64,000 nt of DNA. Source: Paenacidovorax monticola. GTDB lineage: Bacteria > Pseudomonadota > Gammaproteobacteria > Burkholderiales > Burkholderiaceae_C. Positions within the stretch are counted from its first letter, which is position 1. Each line of letters begins with the position of its first letter. The position numbers were made by a program, and so were the translations under genes. Shown here piece by piece: positions 1 to 10,712 of the stretch. The stretch lies in assembly GCF_014489595.1 (NCBI RefSeq), contig NZ_CP060790.1, positions 2,046,001 through 2,110,000 on the forward strand, written 5' to 3'. The notes under the pieces were generated by a model. That model was not told the DNA's origin, ran no database searches, and saw only the letters and a program-made list of their open reading frames with translations.

Positions 1-738
1 CAGCGCGCGGGCGGGCACAGCCGCGCGCACCCTGACCAGGGTCATGGAACGCATGCCGTCCGGATCGTCGGCCGTGGTCACCCGCACGCGCCGCTCCCCG
101 TCGGCCTGCAGGTACTTGTGCAGCGGCAAGTCGATCACCTTCTTGCCGGCCGGCCATGCGCCCGTCACGAGGGCCAGGTAGGTTTTGCCCGTCTCGCGTT
201 CGCGGAACTGGTCCTGCAGGTGCTTGAGCGCCGAGCGCTTCTTGGCCACGAGCAGGATGCCCGAGGTCTCGCGGTCGAGCCGGTGCACCAGTTCGAGGAA
301 CTTCGCCTGCGGCCGGGCCTGGCGCAGTTGCTCGATGACGCCGAAGCTCACGCCGCTGCCGCCATGCACCGCCACGCCGGCGGGCTTGTCCAGCGCGATC
401 AAGTGCTCGTCCTCGAGCAGGATGGGGAATTCGCGCGCGGGTGCGGGGCGCTCGGCCTTCTCGGCCACCTTTTCCGAAATGCGCACCGGGGGCAGGCGCA
501 CCAGATCGCCCGCCTCCACGCGGGTGTCGGCGCTGGCGCGGCCCTTGTTGATGCGCACCTCGCCGCTGCGGATGATGCGGTAGACATGGGTCTTGGGTAC
601 GCCCTTGAGGTGGCGTATCAAGAAGTTATCGAGGCGCTGGCCGGCCGATTCGGCATCGACCTCGACCATCCGCGCCGCCGCAGGGGTTGTGCTTGGGGCC
701 CGGTCCGTGGCCGGTTTGCCCCCTATAATGTGTTTCAC
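1..738 (-). CDS. rluC: 23S rRNA pseudouridine synthase RluC (3' part missing)
   Basis: This enzyme isomerises specific uridines of 23S rRNA to pseudouridine. The visible 246 residues hold an S4 RNA-binding domain (about residues 33-80, GQRLDNFL...VYRIIRSGEVRINKG) and the start of the RluA-type catalytic domain, including LDKPAGVAVHGG and VHRLDRETSG, whose Asp155 is the catalytic residue. The reading frame is open to the window edge, so the C-terminal part is missing. I chose the GTG at 738-736; an in-frame ATG at 669 lies just before the S4 domain and is the alternative. The gene is divergent from rne, the same neighbourhood as in E. coli. A weak CAGACA-16-TAGTAT promoter ends seven bases before the GTG, which would give an almost leaderless mRNA. 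Confidence 0.93.
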   Translation of the reverse strand, partial: MKHIIGGKPATDRAPSTTPAAARMVEVDAESAGQRLDNFLIRHLKGVPKTHVYRIIRSGEVRINKGRASADTRVEAGDLVRLPPVRISEKVAEKAERPAPAREFPILLEDEHLIALDKPAGVAVHGGSGVSFGVIEQLRQARPQAKFLELVHRLDRETSGILLVAKKRSALKHLQDQFRERETGKTYLALVTGAWPAGKKVIDLPLHKYLQADGERRVRVTTADDPDGMRSMTLVRVRAAVPARAL

Positions 739-1320
739 CTGCGCAATACTAGTGTAAGTGGTTGATTTGTCTGGAGTTTAGTCCACCAACCATTTCCCCG
801 GCGCAGGCAGGTCGATGCCAGCGGGCGTCGTACACGCGGATTGCGGGCCGGATGCCCGTGGTGGCCTGTACGCCGTACGGCGGGCTGACAAATTGAAACA
901 CTGAATACGGAATCCCCAGCTGGCAGCCTCGCCCTACCCGGGCGCAGCCTGCCAGCGGATCGAAGCGAGCATGTGGGTTGTCTGGTCATGGATGGTGTCG
1001 CTCTGGCGGTGGCTTGCGCCCCCGCCGGCAGCCATTGCCGTGCCCGGAACACCCCGCCAACCGGCGCAGCCCACCAGGCCTTTCGTGGCCCGGCTGCGCG
1101 CCTCACGCCTCGCCCCCATCCACGTGCCCTTGCCCCCTTGCTGACATAAATCCTGTCTCGGCAACGGTTCGGCGTCCCGGCAATTCCCTTCGTTTCAACG
1201 CGTCAGTCCCGGCATCAACGGCTCCTACAGAGCCTGTGATATGGGTTTGAACATGCCGGCAGGCCGTGTGCAGCAGCGCTGCATGCGGACTGCCCACGAA
1301 ACGAACAAAGGAATCGCATC
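739..1320 (+). promoter_or_regulatory. Long rluC-rne intergenic region, likely rne 5' leader
   Basis: This 582-bp stretch has no convincing gene. It separates the divergent rluC and rne and probably holds both promoters and a long rne 5' UTR. The clearest structure is a two-part hairpin at 919-956: GCTGGCAG pairs with CTGCCAGC, and an inner CGCCC pairs with GGGCG. In E. coli the rne 5' UTR is structured and lets RNase E control its own mRNA; a similar role here is inference only. An AAAGGA ribosome-binding site precedes the rne ATG. Confidence 0.5.
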
Positions 1321-4316
1321 ATGAAGCGGATGCTCATCAACGCCACGCAGCCCGAAGAACGGCGCCTGGCCATCGTCGACGGCCAGAAGCTGCTCGACTA
1401 CGAAATCGAGATCGAAGGGCGCGAGCAGCGCAAGGGCAACATCTACAAGGCCGTCGTCACGCGCGTCGAGCCCTCGCTCGAAGCCTGCTTCGTCGACTAC
1501 GGCGAGGACCGCCACGGCTTCCTGCCGTTCAAGGAAATTTCCAAGCAATACTTCGCCGAGGGCGTTTCGCCCAGCCAGGCGCGCATCAACGACGTAATCC
1601 GCGAAGGCCAGGAACTGCTGGTCCAGGTCGAGAAGGAAGAGCGCGGCAACAAGGGCGCCGCCCTGACTACGTTCATCAGCCTGGCCGGCCGCTACGTGGT
1701 GCTGATGCCCAACAACCCGCGCGGCGGCGGCGTGTCGCGCCGCATCGAGGGCGAGGACCGTGCCGAGCTGAAGGAGGCGATGGACCAGCTCGAATACCCC
1801 AAGGGCATGAGCATCATCGCGCGCACGGCCGGCATCGGCCGCACGGCGCCCGAACTGCAGTGGGATCTGAACTACCTGCTCAAGCTCTGGTCGGCCATCG
1901 ACGGCGCGGCCAAGGGTGGCAAGGGCGCCTTCCTGATCTACCAGGAGTCGAGCCTGGTCATCCGCGCCATCCGCGACTACTTCAACAACGACATCGGCGA
2001 CATCCTCATCGACACCGATGACATCTACGAGCAGGCGCAGCAGTTCATGGCGCACGTCATGCCCGAGCATGCCGCCCGCGTGAAGCGCTACCGCGACGAC
2101 GCCCCCTGTTCAGCCGCTTCCAGATCGAGCACCAGATCGAGTCGGCCTACTCGCGCACCGTGACCCTGCCCTCGGGCGGCGCCATCGTGATCGACCACAC
2201 CGAAGCCCTGGTGTCCGTGGACGTGAACTCGGCCCGCGCCATCAAGGGCGGCGACATCGAGGAAACCGCCACGCGCACCAACCTCGAAGCCGCCGACGAA
2301 GTGGCCCGCCAGATGCGCCTGCGCGACCTGGGTGGCCTGATCGTGATCGACTTCATCGACATGGAAGAGTCGAAGAACCGCCGCGAAGTCGAGAACCGCC
2401 TGCGCGACGCGCTGCGCCAGGACCGTGCCCGCGTGCAGTTCGGCACCATCAGCAAGTTCGGCCTCATGGAAATGAGCCGCCAGCGCCTCAAGCCCGCCTT
2501 GAGCGAAGGCGCGCACATCAACTGCCCGCGCTGCGGCGGCTCCGGCCACATCCGCGACACGGAAAGCTCCGCGCTGCAGATCCTGCGCATCATCCAGGAA
2601 GAGTCCATGAAGGACAACACGGCCGCCGTGCACTGCCAGGTGCCCGTGGAAGTGGCCTCCTTCCTGCTCAACGAGAAGCGTACCGAGATCGCCAAGATCG
2701 AGCTCAAGCAGCGCGTTTCCGTGCTCATGGTGCCCAACAAGTCGCTGGAGACGCCGCACTACAAGCTCGAGCGCCTCAAGCACGACGACCCGCGCCTGGA
2801 CCACCTTGACGCCAGCTACAAGCTCGCCGAGGAAGTGGAAGACCCCACGGCCGTGACGCGCCGCTCGCAAGAGCCCACCAACAAGCAGACGCCCGTGATC
2901 AAGGGCGTGCTGCCCGACGCCCCCGCCCCCGTGGCCGAGCCGCGCCCCGAGGGCACGGCCCGTCCGCGTGCCGAAGCAGGCCAGCGCAACCCGCAGCAGC
3001 GCCCGAGCGCCGCGCCGGCCCCCATGGCACCGGCCCGCGCACCCGCTCCGCAGGAGCAGGGCTTCTTTGCCTGGCTCAAGAGCCTGTTCGGCTTCGGTCC
3101 GGCCCCTGCCCCGGCACCCGTGGCTGCCCCGGCGGCAGCACCCGCAGCCGCCGACCCGGCCGCGCGCGACGCACGCCGTGACGGGCGCGGCGAAGGCCGT
3201 GGCCGCCGTGGCGAACGCGGCGGCAACCGTGGCGAAGGCCAGGGCGGCAACGCCGAAGGCCGCGGCCGCCGCAACGAGCGCGGCGGCGAACGCAGCGCGG
3301 AGGCACGCCCGCCCCGCGATGGCGAGCGCCGCCCCGAAGGCGAAGGCCGCGCCAACCCGGCACGCGACGGCCGCGGCCGCCGCGATGCCGAAGCCCGCGT
3401 GACCGCCGACGGAGACAACGCCACAGCCCAAGGCGTGGAAAACCCCTCCACTGCCGAAGGCCGCAGCGACCGCGCACCGCGTGGTGAGCGCCGCGAGCGC
3501 GGAGAAGGCGCAGGCCGCCGCGAGCGTGGCGAGCGCACGGACCGTGGCGAGGGCAACGGCCGCCGCGAAGCCGGTGAAGGCCGTGGTGAACGGGGCGAGC
3601 GCCGCGAACGCGCTCCCCGCGCGCCCGAGAGCGTGGCGCAGCAGGCCGCTCCCGTGGCGTCGGACTTCGTGGATACCGCGCCCCTGGCCTCGCTGCCCGA
3701 CCTGGACCTGAGCGGCAACGACGCACCGGCAGCGGCGCCGTCGGGCGAGGAGCGCCGCGAGCGCCGTTCGCGCGACCGCTATGGCCGTGACCGCCGCGAG
3801 CGCGGCGAACGTTCGGCCCGCGAGGAGGCCGGCGCCGAGGGAGCCGAGGCCGCTGCCAGCGCAGCGCCCGCCCCCCTGGACGCCCCGGCTCCCACCGAGC
3901 CCCAGCGCCGCAGCTACTTCAGCGCACCGGCACCGGCCGCTGAACCCGCCCCCGCGCAGGCTGCGGCCGCCGAGGCACCGAGCGCCGCACCCGCCGTGGC
4001 CGAAGCGCCCGCGCCGCAGCCTGCGGCAACGGCTGCCGTGGCATCGAACGGCGCCATGCCCAAGGTGCAGGGCTTTGCCCTGCCGGTCGAGGAACTGGTG
4101 CAGATCGCCCAGGCCTCGGGCCTGCAATGGGTGAATTCGGACGCCGACAAGGTCGCCTCGGTGCAGGCCGCGATCGCCGCCGAGCCCCGCCCCATCCACG
4201 TGCCGCGCGAGCGGCCTCCGGTGGTGGTCCTCGACGAAGGCCCGCTGGTGCTCGTGGAGACCCGCCGCGACCTGAGCGAGCTGAAGCTGCCGTTCGAGCA
4301 GACCCCCGGCGCCTGA
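1321..4316 (+). CDS. rne: Ribonuclease E, with apparent 1-base deletion
   Basis: Essential endoribonuclease that processes rRNA and tRNA and starts mRNA decay at the inner membrane. The first 260 residues contain the S1 domain and the 5' sensor and RNase H-like regions. The catalytic DNase I-like domain follows, with [13 protein letters not shown], the DFIDME acidic motif and the zinc-link CPRCGGSGH. The C-terminal half is a long Arg/Gly/Glu- and Ala/Pro-rich disordered scaffold, ending in a more ordered tail ([11 protein letters not shown]...). As read, the frame breaks at a run of five C at 2102-2106. One extra C restores [20 protein letters not shown] and a 998-residue protein. Because the gene is essential, I take this as an assembly error. 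A strong hairpin follows the stop. Confidence 0.95.
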
Positions 4317-4329
4317 ACGCGCCCTCCTG

Positions 4330-4350
4330 GGGGCCGGAGTATCCGGCCCC
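4330..4350 (+). terminator. Hairpin after rne
   Basis: GGGGCCGG and CCGGCCCC form a perfect 8-bp stem with a 5-nt loop 13 bases after the rne stop. It is followed by GTTC rather than a long T run, so it is either a weak intrinsic terminator or a stabilising 3' hairpin. Confidence 0.5.
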
Positions 4351-4414
4351 GTTCATAATGGCCGGCGCCCCGCGTCGGCCATTTGCTTTTTCCGCGACCG
4401 GAGGCCCGCCCGCC

Positions 4415-5191
4415 ATGCTGTTCCTGCTCTCCCCCGCCAAATCGCTGGACTACGAGACGCCCCTGCCCGAGGGGCTGCCCCACACTTCGCCGTCGTTCGC
4501 GCCGCAGACCGCCGCGCTCATCGAGGTGCTGCGCACCCAGTCTGTGCAGGAAATCGCCTCGCTCATGGACCTGAGCGACAAGCTCGCGGCGCTCAACGTG
4601 GCGCGCTATGCGGCCTGGCGCCCCCGCGCGACCGAGCGCAACGCGCGCCAGGCCGTCATGGCCTTCAACGGCGATGTGTACGAGGGCCTGCAGGCCCACT
4701 CGCTCGGCTCCGAGGATCTGGGCTGGGCGCAGGAGCATGTGGCGATCCTGAGCGGCCTGTACGGCGTGCTGCGCCCGCTCGACCGGATGCAGCCCTATCG
4801 CCTGGAAATGGGCACGCGCCTGGCCACGCCCGCGGGCCAGACGCTGTACCAGTTCTGGGGACCGCGCATCGCAGAGCACCTCAACACCCGCCTGCGCGCC
4901 GACGCCACGCCCGTGGTAGTCAATCTGGCCTCGCAGGAGTACTTCAAGTCCGTCGACCGGCGCGTGCTCAAGGCGCGCGTGATCGACTGCGTGTTCGAGG
5001 ACTGGAAGGGTGGGCAGTACAAGATCATCAGCTTCCACGCCAAGCGCGCGCGCGGTCTCATGGCACGCTACGCCATCCAGCACCGCATCGCCATGCCGCA
5101 CCAGTTGGAGCAGTTCGACCTCGAAGGCTACGCCTTCGCCCCCGCCGCCTCGGCGCCCGAGCGCCTGGTGTTCCGCCGCAAGATCCTCTGA
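4415..5191 (+). CDS. yaaA: Peroxide stress protein YaaA (DUF328)
   Basis: YaaA lowers free intracellular iron during peroxide stress in E. coli. The 258-residue product has the family's N-terminal signature [15 protein letters not shown], the [10 protein letters not shown] segment, [27 protein letters not shown] and the C-terminal [14 protein letters not shown]. The length is normal. The ATG at 4415 was chosen because it starts directly at the conserved MLFLLSPAK and is preceded by a GGAGG sequence. The next gene, encoding a dioxygenase, starts 8 bases after the stop, so the two are probably co-transcribed. Confidence 0.93.
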   Translation: MLFLLSPAKSLDYETPLPEGLPHTSPSFAPQTAALIEVLRTQSVQEIASLMDLSDKLAALNVARYAAWRPRATERNARQAVMAFNGDVYEGLQAHSLGSEDLGWAQEHVAILSGLYGVLRPLDRMQPYRLEMGTRLATPAGQTLYQFWGPRIAEHLNTRLRADATPVVVNLASQEYFKSVDRRVLKARVIDCVFEDWKGGQYKIISFHAKRARGLMARYAIQHRIAMPHQLEQFDLEGYAFAPAASAPERLVFRRKIL

Positions 5192-5199
5192 GCAGCGCC

Positions 5200-6072
5200 A
5201 TGTCCTCCTCCCGCACCACTCCCTCCAGCCAGACGGTCACGCCCGAACTGCGCCGCTGGCTCATCGAGCAGGCCGAAGCCGGCCATGCGGCCCCCGTGAT
5301 CCTGCAGACCATGCTTGACGCGGGCTGGGAGGAAGACGTGGCCGTGGATGCGCTGGAGGCCACGCTGCGCGAGCACCTCAACGAGATCGCCGTGCGCCAG
5401 GGCCTGCCCTCGGCCGTGCCGGTGCCCGAGCCTCCGCTCGGCGAATCCCCCGTGCACATCGACGTGGGCGACCGCCAGGTCGATGTGCTTCTGGCCATGG
5501 CCAATCCGCGCATCGTGGTGTTCGGCAACCTGCTCTCGCCCGAGGAGTGCGACGCGCTGGTCGAGGCCGCGCGCCCGCGCATGGCGCGCTCGCTGACCGT
5601 GGCCACGCGCACGGGTGGCGAGGAGGTCAACGACGACCGCACAAGCCACGGCATGTTCTTCCAGCGTGGCGAAACCGACGTCGTGCGCCGGCTCGAAGAG
5701 CGCATCGCACGCCTGGTGCAGTGGCCTGTCGAGAACGGCGAGGGGCTGCAGGTGCTGCACTACCGCCCGGGTGCCGAGTACAAGCCGCACCACGACTACT
5801 TCGACCCCCACGAGCCCGGCACGCCCACCATCCTCCAGCGCGGCGGCCAGCGCGTGGCCACGCTCGTGATCTACCTCAACGAGCCCGAGAAGGGCGGCGG
5901 CACCACCTTCCCCGACGTGCACATGGAAGTGGCGCCGCGCCGGGGCAACGCCGTGTTCTTCAGCTACGAGCGCCCCCATCCCTCCACGCGCACGCTGCAC
6001 GGCGGCGCACCCGTGATCGCGGGCGAGAAGTGGATCGCCACCAAGTGGCTGCGCGAGCGCGAGTTCAAATGA
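5200..6072 (+). CDS. Prolyl 4-hydroxylase-type 2OG-Fe(II) oxygenase
   Basis: Predicted 2-oxoglutarate- and Fe(II)-dependent hydroxylase, 290 residues. The N-terminal ~85 residues look like a separate helical region (LRRWLIEQAEAGH...ILQTMLDAGWEED). The C-terminal double-stranded beta-helix holds the HxD iron ligands in YKPHHDYFDPH, the distal His in PHPSTRTLHGG and the 2-oxoglutarate-binding Lys in GEKWIATKW. The protein family modifies prolyl residues or small substrates; the substrate here cannot be told from sequence. It follows yaaA closely and its stop is immediately followed by a copy of the family repeat. Confidence 0.88.
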   Translation: MSSSRTTPSSQTVTPELRRWLIEQAEAGHAAPVILQTMLDAGWEEDVAVDALEATLREHLNEIAVRQGLPSAVPVPEPPLGESPVHIDVGDRQVDVLLAMANPRIVVFGNLLSPEECDALVEAARPRMARSLTVATRTGGEEVNDDRTSHGMFFQRGETDVVRRLEERIARLVQWPVENGEGLQVLHYRPGAEYKPHHDYFDPHEPGTPTILQRGGQRVATLVIYLNEPEKGGGTTFPDVHMEVAPRRGNAVFFSYERPHPSTRTLHGGAPVIAGEKWIATKWLREREFK

Positions 6073-6076
6073 AACC

Positions 6077-6128
6077 AGGCTGCAGTGCTGGACGGAAAAG
6101 CGCCTGCAGCTATTAAATCAAGAGCATC
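6077..6128 (+). repeat. AGCTA stem-loop repeat, copy 1
   Basis: Degenerate copy between the dioxygenase gene and queF. It has AGGCTGCAG, then GCGCCTGCAGCTATTAAATC, matching the left arm and the GCAGCTAYTGAAT right flank seen in the other copies. Confidence 0.6.
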
Positions 6129-6131
6129 ACC

Positions 6132-6977
6132 ATGAATACGCCCGAACAATCCCAGCTCGGCAAGGCCTCGGCCTACGTGGACCAGTACGACGCCTCGCTG
6201 CTGTTCCCGATCCCGCGCGCGGGCAAGCGCGCCGAGATCGGCATCGCGGGCGCCCCGCCCTTCTTCGGCGCGGACCTGTGGACCGCGTTCGAGCTGTCCT
6301 GGCTCAACCTGCGCGGCAAGCCGCAGGTGGCGATCGCGCACATCACCGTGCCCTGCGAGACGCCGAACATCATCGAGAGCAAGTCGTTCAAGCTCTACCT
6401 CAACAGCTTCAACAACACGCGCTTCGCCGACGCCGCCGAGGTGCAGGCACGCCTGCGCGCCGACCTCAGCGAGGCCGTGTGGCGCGGGGCCGCCACCACC
6501 GCCACCGTGGGCGTGAAGATGCTCTCGCCCGAGCAGTTCGACAGCGAGCCCGTGCACGAGCTCAGCGGCCTGAACCTTGACCGCCTGGACGTGGAGTGCA
6601 CCCAGTACCAGCCCGCGCCCGAGCTGCTCACCGCCGCATTCGACGAGGCCCCCGTGACCGAGACGCTCACGAGCCACCTGCTCAAGAGCAACTGCCTCGT
6701 CACGGGCCAGCCCGACTGGGGCAGCGTGCAGATCAGCTACAGCGGCCCGCAGATCGACCAGGCCGGCCTGCTGCAGTACCTCGTGAGCTTTCGCAACCAC
6801 AACGAATTCCATGAGCAGTGCGTGGAGCGCATCTTCATGGACATCACGGCGCGCTGCCGCCCCATCAAGCTCACGGTGTACGCGCGCTACACGCGCCGGG
6901 GTGGGCTGGACATCAACCCGCTGCGCACCAGCCACCCGCTGGCCCTGCCGCACAACGTGCGCACGGCACGGCAGTAA
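6132..6977 (+). CDS. queF: NADPH-dependent 7-cyano-7-deazaguanine reductase QueF
   Basis: Reduces the nitrile of preQ0 to the amine of preQ1 in queuosine biosynthesis. The 281-residue, two-domain (E. coli-type) form is complete. The catalytic pair is visible as Cys188 and Asp195 in [13 protein letters not shown]. The substrate-binding glutamates are in [19 protein letters not shown] and [13 protein letters not shown], and the C-terminal [14 protein letters not shown] is typical. The ATG at 6132 directly follows repeat copy 1, with a weak ribosome-binding site. No preQ1 riboswitch-like pseudoknot is apparent in the short upstream gap. Confidence 0.96.
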   Translation: MNTPEQSQLGKASAYVDQYDASLLFPIPRAGKRAEIGIAGAPPFFGADLWTAFELSWLNLRGKPQVAIAHITVPCETPNIIESKSFKLYLNSFNNTRFADAAEVQARLRADLSEAVWRGAATTATVGVKMLSPEQFDSEPVHELSGLNLDRLDVECTQYQPAPELLTAAFDEAPVTETLTSHLLKSNCLVTGQPDWGSVQISYSGPQIDQAGLLQYLVSFRNHNEFHEQCVERIFMDITARCRPIKLTVYARYTRRGGLDINPLRTSHPLALPHNVRTARQ

Positions 6978-7065
6978 GCCCGCCTGCCCCTGCGGTCTGC
7001 ACCGCAAAAGCCCCGCTCTTCCCGGCTTGTTGAGACCGGATTGCCAGTAGCATGCGAAATCAATC

Positions 7066-9003
7066 ATGCAGCCCCAGTCTTCCGAGCTCATCCGCCACCA
7101 GCGCATCCAGTGGGTGCTGGTGGCGCTGACGCTGGCCGTGCTGGCCGCCGTGGCGCTCCTCATGGCCTACCACGAGCGCGAGCTGACCCTTGCGCGCGAA
7201 GGCGACCGGCTGCTGGCGCAGGCCCGCGTGGTCGACCAGAACCTCAGCCACCAGCTCATGGGTGTGGACGCCGCCCTGACCAGCGTGCGCGACGACATGG
7301 ACTTTCTGCGCGGCGAGGGGCTGCGCCAGTACGGCTCGCGGCGCCTGAAGGCGCTGACCGAGGCCATGCCCGGGGTGCGCACCATGCTCCTGACCGATGC
7401 GCACGGCAACATCCTGGCAGCCAATCGGCCCAACGTGGTGGGCATGAACACGGCCCAGCGCAACTACTTCCAGGTCGCCCGGGCCCGTCCATCGATGGAG
7501 ACGCTGTACGTCTCCGAGCCCTTCGAGACGATCTTCAAGGTGTTCTCCCTCAACCTCGTCAAGATCTGGACCGACGAGCGCGGGGAGTTCGCCGGCATCA
7601 TCACCGCCACGCTGGACCCCGCCTATTTCCAGGTGCTGCTCAGTTCGGTGGTCTACGCAGAGGACATGCGCACCACCGTTGTCCACGGCAATGGCATGGC
7701 GTTCATCAGCATGCCGCCCGGCAATGCCATCGCCGGCATCGACCTGGCCGTGCCCAACTCGGTCTTCAGCTGGCACACCCAGAGCGGGCGCGACGAGACC
7801 CTGTACACAGGACGTGCCCACGCCACCGGCGGCCAGCGCATGGTGGCCTACCGCACCACCCGGACCGAGGCCCTGCAGATGGACCGGCCGCTGCTCGTGG
7901 CCGTGAGCCGCGAACTCGATGCCGTGCTCGCCCCCTGGCGCCAGCTGGCCTGGCTGTACGGCCTGGTGTTCCTGGCCGTGGCGCTGTCGCTCACCGTGAG
8001 CGTGGCCCTGCTGCAGCGCAAGCAGCGCGCCCTCCTGCGGATGACGCTGCTGCGCGAGCAGGAGTCGCGCGAGCACGCCGAGCAGGTGAACCTGGCCCTG
8101 GCGGGCGCCGACCTGGGCCTGTGGGACCTCAACCTGGCCACGGGCGCGCGGACCGTGAACGCGCGTGCCCAGGCCATGGTGGGCCTGGGTCCGCACGACC
8201 CCATCGATGGGCTGGAGGACTGGCTCGGCAAGGTCCATCCCGAGGACCGTGCGGCCGTGTTCGAGGCGCGCGGCGCGAAGGGGCTGGACACGGATGCTCC
8301 CTTCGAGGCCGACTACCGCGTGCAGCACCGCGACGGGACCTGGATCTGGATCCACAGCCGGGGCAAGCTCACCCACCGGGGCCCCGGTGGCACGCCGCTG
8401 CGCCTGACCGGCACCTACCTCGACATCACGCAGCGCAAGGCCGCCGAGGACCAGATCGCCGCGCTGGCATTCCACGACCCCCTGACCCAGTTGCCCAACC
8501 GGCGCCTGCTGCAGGACCGGCTGGGACAGGTGCAGCGCACCAGTGCCCGCAGCGGGGCCATGGCGGCGCTGCTGTTCATGGACCTGGACCGCTTCAAGTG
8601 GGTCAACGACACCCTGGGCCACGACATGGGCGACCACCTGTTGCAGCAGGTGGCCCAGCGCCTGAAGGACTGCCTGCGCCAGAGCGACACCGTGGCACGG
8701 CTGGGCGGCGACGAATTCGTGCTCCTGGTCTACCCCCTGGGCGAGACGCCGGAACAAGCCCGCGCACACGCCCTGACCGTCACCCACAACGTACTGGCCG
8801 CGCTGCGCGAGCCCATGGCGCTGGGCACGCTGGAACACACCATCACCAGCAGCATCGGCGTGGCCCTCTTCCAGGGCACGGAGGAATCCGTGGAGCAAGT
8901 GCTCAAACGCGCCGACCAGGCCATGTACCAAGCCAAGGCCGCCGGCCGCAACCGGGCCTATATCGACGAAGCGCAGGAAGGCACCGCGGCCCGGGCAGCC
9001 TGA
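7066..9003 (+). CDS. Membrane diguanylate cyclase (sensor-PAS-GGDEF)
   Basis: Predicted to make cyclic di-GMP from GTP in response to a periplasmic or cytoplasmic signal. Residues 18-33 form a first transmembrane helix. Residues ~45-285 resemble a periplasmic dCache/CHASE-type sensor (TDAHGNILAANRPNVVG...NYFQVARARPSMETLYVSEP). A second helix follows at ~305-325, then a PAS/PAC domain (LGLWDLNLATG...YLDITQRKAAEDQ) and a GGDEF domain. The catalytic GGDEF is intact in RLGGDEFVLLV, and an RQSD inhibitory site lies five residues before it, so product inhibition is expected. No EAL domain follows. The gene stands alone and is convergent with the chemoreceptor gene. Confidence 0.92.
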   Translation: MQPQSSELIRHQRIQWVLVALTLAVLAAVALLMAYHERELTLAREGDRLLAQARVVDQNLSHQLMGVDAALTSVRDDMDFLRGEGLRQYGSRRLKALTEAMPGVRTMLLTDAHGNILAANRPNVVGMNTAQRNYFQVARARPSMETLYVSEPFETIFKVFSLNLVKIWTDERGEFAGIITATLDPAYFQVLLSSVVYAEDMRTTVVHGNGMAFISMPPGNAIAGIDLAVPNSVFSWHTQSGRDETLYTGRAHATGGQRMVAYRTTRTEALQMDRPLLVAVSRELDAVLAPWRQLAWLYGLVFLAVALSLTVSVALLQRKQRALLRMTLLREQESREHAEQVNLALAGADLGLWDLNLATGARTVNARAQAMVGLGPHDPIDGLEDWLGKVHPEDRAAVFEARGAKGLDTDAPFEADYRVQHRDGTWIWIHSRGKLTHRGPGGTPLRLTGTYLDITQRKAAEDQIAALAFHDPLTQLPNRRLLQDRLGQVQRTSARSGAMAALLFMDLDRFKWVNDTLGHDMGDHLLQQVAQRLKDCLRQSDTVARLGGDEFVLLVYPLGETPEQARAHALTVTHNVLAALREPMALGTLEHTITSSIGVALFQGTEESVEQVLKRADQAMYQAKAAGRNRAYIDEAQEGTAARAA

Positions 9004-9022
9004 GCCCCCGGCGCGGTGGGCC

Positions 9023-10582
9023 TCAGCGCATGGTGAACACGTCCACCGAGCGCTCGAGCGTATGGGCGCTGGAGCGCAGCGACTGGGCCGAGGCCGTGGA
9101 CTCCTCCACCAGCGCGGCATTCTGCTGCGTCACGGTATCGAGCTGGGTCACCGCCTCGTTCACCTGGGCGATGCCCTGCGACTGTTCGCGCGTGGCGTTG
9201 CTGATCTGGTGCACCAGGCCGCTCACGCGCTCCACCGAGGCCACCATGTCGCCGATGGTGCGGCCGGCCTGGTCCATGCGGCGATTGCCATCCTCGATGC
9301 CCGCCACGGTCTGGTGGATCAGGCCGCTGATTTCCTTGGCGGCGGAGGCCGAGCGCTGGGCCAGCGCGCGCACCTCGGAGGCCACGACGGCGAAACCCCG
9401 GCCCTGCTCGCCGGCGCGCGCGGCCTCCACGGCCGCATTGAGCGCGAGGATGTTGGTCTGGAAGGCGATGCTCTCGATCACCCCGATGATCTCGCCCATG
9501 CGCGTGGACGAGCGGCGGATCTGCTCCATCGCTGCGCCCACCTCTTCGATGGCCGCGCCGCCCTGGCCGGCCACCTGGGTGCTCTGCTCGCTCTCCAGCG
9601 CCATGTGCTGGGCCGTCTCGGCCGTGTGGGCCACGGTGCCCGACAGCTCCTCCATGGAGGCTGCCGTCTCCTCCAGGCTGCTGGCCTGCGACTCGGTGCG
9701 CGCGGCCAGGTCGAGGCTGCCCCGGGCGATCTCCGCGGCCGTGGTCGAGAAGCCGTGCACCTCGGTGCGCACGTCGCCCACCACAGCGCGCAGGTTGATC
9801 TGGATCTGCTGCAGGCGGCGCATCAGGGCGCCCAGCGCGCTGGGATAGTCGGTGCGCGCGCTGGTGGAGAGGTTGCAGCCCGCGATGTCGGCGGCAAAGC
9901 GCTCCGCCTCGGCGATCGCGCCCGTGAAGCGGCTGTGGAACCAGGCCACCACCACGCCAGCCCCCGCCGCCAGGATGAGGGCGCGCGCCGCCACGGCGGC
10001 CAGCCCTTCCAGGCCCAGCGCATCGGGCAGCAGCACGCACAGGGACAGCAGCAGCATCACGAGCGCCATGCGCGCCGTGAGCCCCACGTGCTCGAACACG
10101 TCCAGCGCTCCGCGCCAGCCCCGGTGGTACAGCTCGCCACCGCGCAGCACCAGGGTGGGACGGCCCGATGCGGCCTCAGCCCGCATGCGCGCGTACAGCG
10201 CCTCGGCCTCGTCGATCTCCTGCGCGGAAGGCTTGGTGCGCACCGACATGTAGCCGCGCGGCTTGCCCCCTTCCATGACGGGCGTGACATTGGCACGCAC
10301 CCAGTAGTGGTCACCGTTCTTGCGGCGGTTCTTCACCAGGCCCGTCCATGGGCGCCCCCGGCCAATGGTGCTCCACAGGTCCTTGTAGGCGGCCGCGGGC
10401 ATGTCGGGGTGGCGGATCAGGTTGTGCGGCTGGCCGATCAGTTCGTCGTAGGCGTAGCCGCTCACGCGCACGAAGGCCGGGTTGCAGTGGGTGATCTCAC
10501 CCTTGGTGTTGGTGGTGGAAACCAGCAGTTCGTCCCCCGGAAAATCGTGGTTCTGCTGGGTGACGGGCAAATTCATGCGCAT
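9023..10582 (-). CDS. Aer-like PAS methyl-accepting chemotaxis protein
   Basis: The 519-residue chemoreceptor starts with a cytoplasmic PAS domain ([33 protein letters not shown]), as in aerotaxis receptors, where PAS binds FAD. Two close transmembrane helices follow (about residues 170-215), then a HAMP-like region and the signalling domain with the conserved hairpin tip [32 protein letters not shown]. No periplasmic sensor domain is present, so it probably senses redox or energy state. There is no C-terminal CheR-binding pentapeptide. The ATG at 10582 has a GAGGAG ribosome-binding site; a second ATG is two codons in. A FNR-like palindrome lies 46 bases upstream. Confidence 0.92.
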   Translation of the reverse strand: MRMNLPVTQQNHDFPGDELLVSTTNTKGEITHCNPAFVRVSGYAYDELIGQPHNLIRHPDMPAAAYKDLWSTIGRGRPWTGLVKNRRKNGDHYWVRANVTPVMEGGKPRGYMSVRTKPSAQEIDEAEALYARMRAEAASGRPTLVLRGGELYHRGWRGALDVFEHVGLTARMALVMLLLSLCVLLPDALGLEGLAAVAARALILAAGAGVVVAWFHSRFTGAIAEAERFAADIAGCNLSTSARTDYPSALGALMRRLQQIQINLRAVVGDVRTEVHGFSTTAAEIARGSLDLAARTESQASSLEETAASMEELSGTVAHTAETAQHMALESEQSTQVAGQGGAAIEEVGAAMEQIRRSSTRMGEIIGVIESIAFQTNILALNAAVEAARAGEQGRGFAVVASEVRALAQRSASAAKEISGLIHQTVAGIEDGNRRMDQAGRTIGDMVASVERVSGLVHQISNATREQSQGIAQVNEAVTQLDTVTQQNAALVEESTASAQSLRSSAHTLERSVDVFTMR

Positions 10583-10627
10583 GGGCGGGCTCCTCGTTCT
10601 TGTTGTATTTCCGCTGCTATTGACGAA

Positions 10628-10641
10628 TTGACTTACATCAA
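10628..10641. promoter_or_regulatory. FNR/Anr-like box upstream of the aerotaxis receptor
   Basis: TTGAC-N4-ATCAA, one base off the FNR consensus TTGAT-N4-ATCAA, in the AT-rich gap between dinB and the Aer-like receptor gene. Oxygen-responsive control of a redox chemoreceptor would make sense. This rests on motif match only. Confidence 0.4.
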
Positions 10642-10712
10642 TATACGAAATGACACATATCAAGTGTACCGCCCGCCCCGGGATGGTGCAGCCGGGAGCC
10701 CGAGCGGGCCGC

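Noticed and set aside
2090..2165. Programmed ribosomal frameshift in rne
   Set aside because: There is no slippery heptamer with a downstream pseudoknot, both parts are needed for the catalytic core, and the same kind of deletion occurs in many other genes here.
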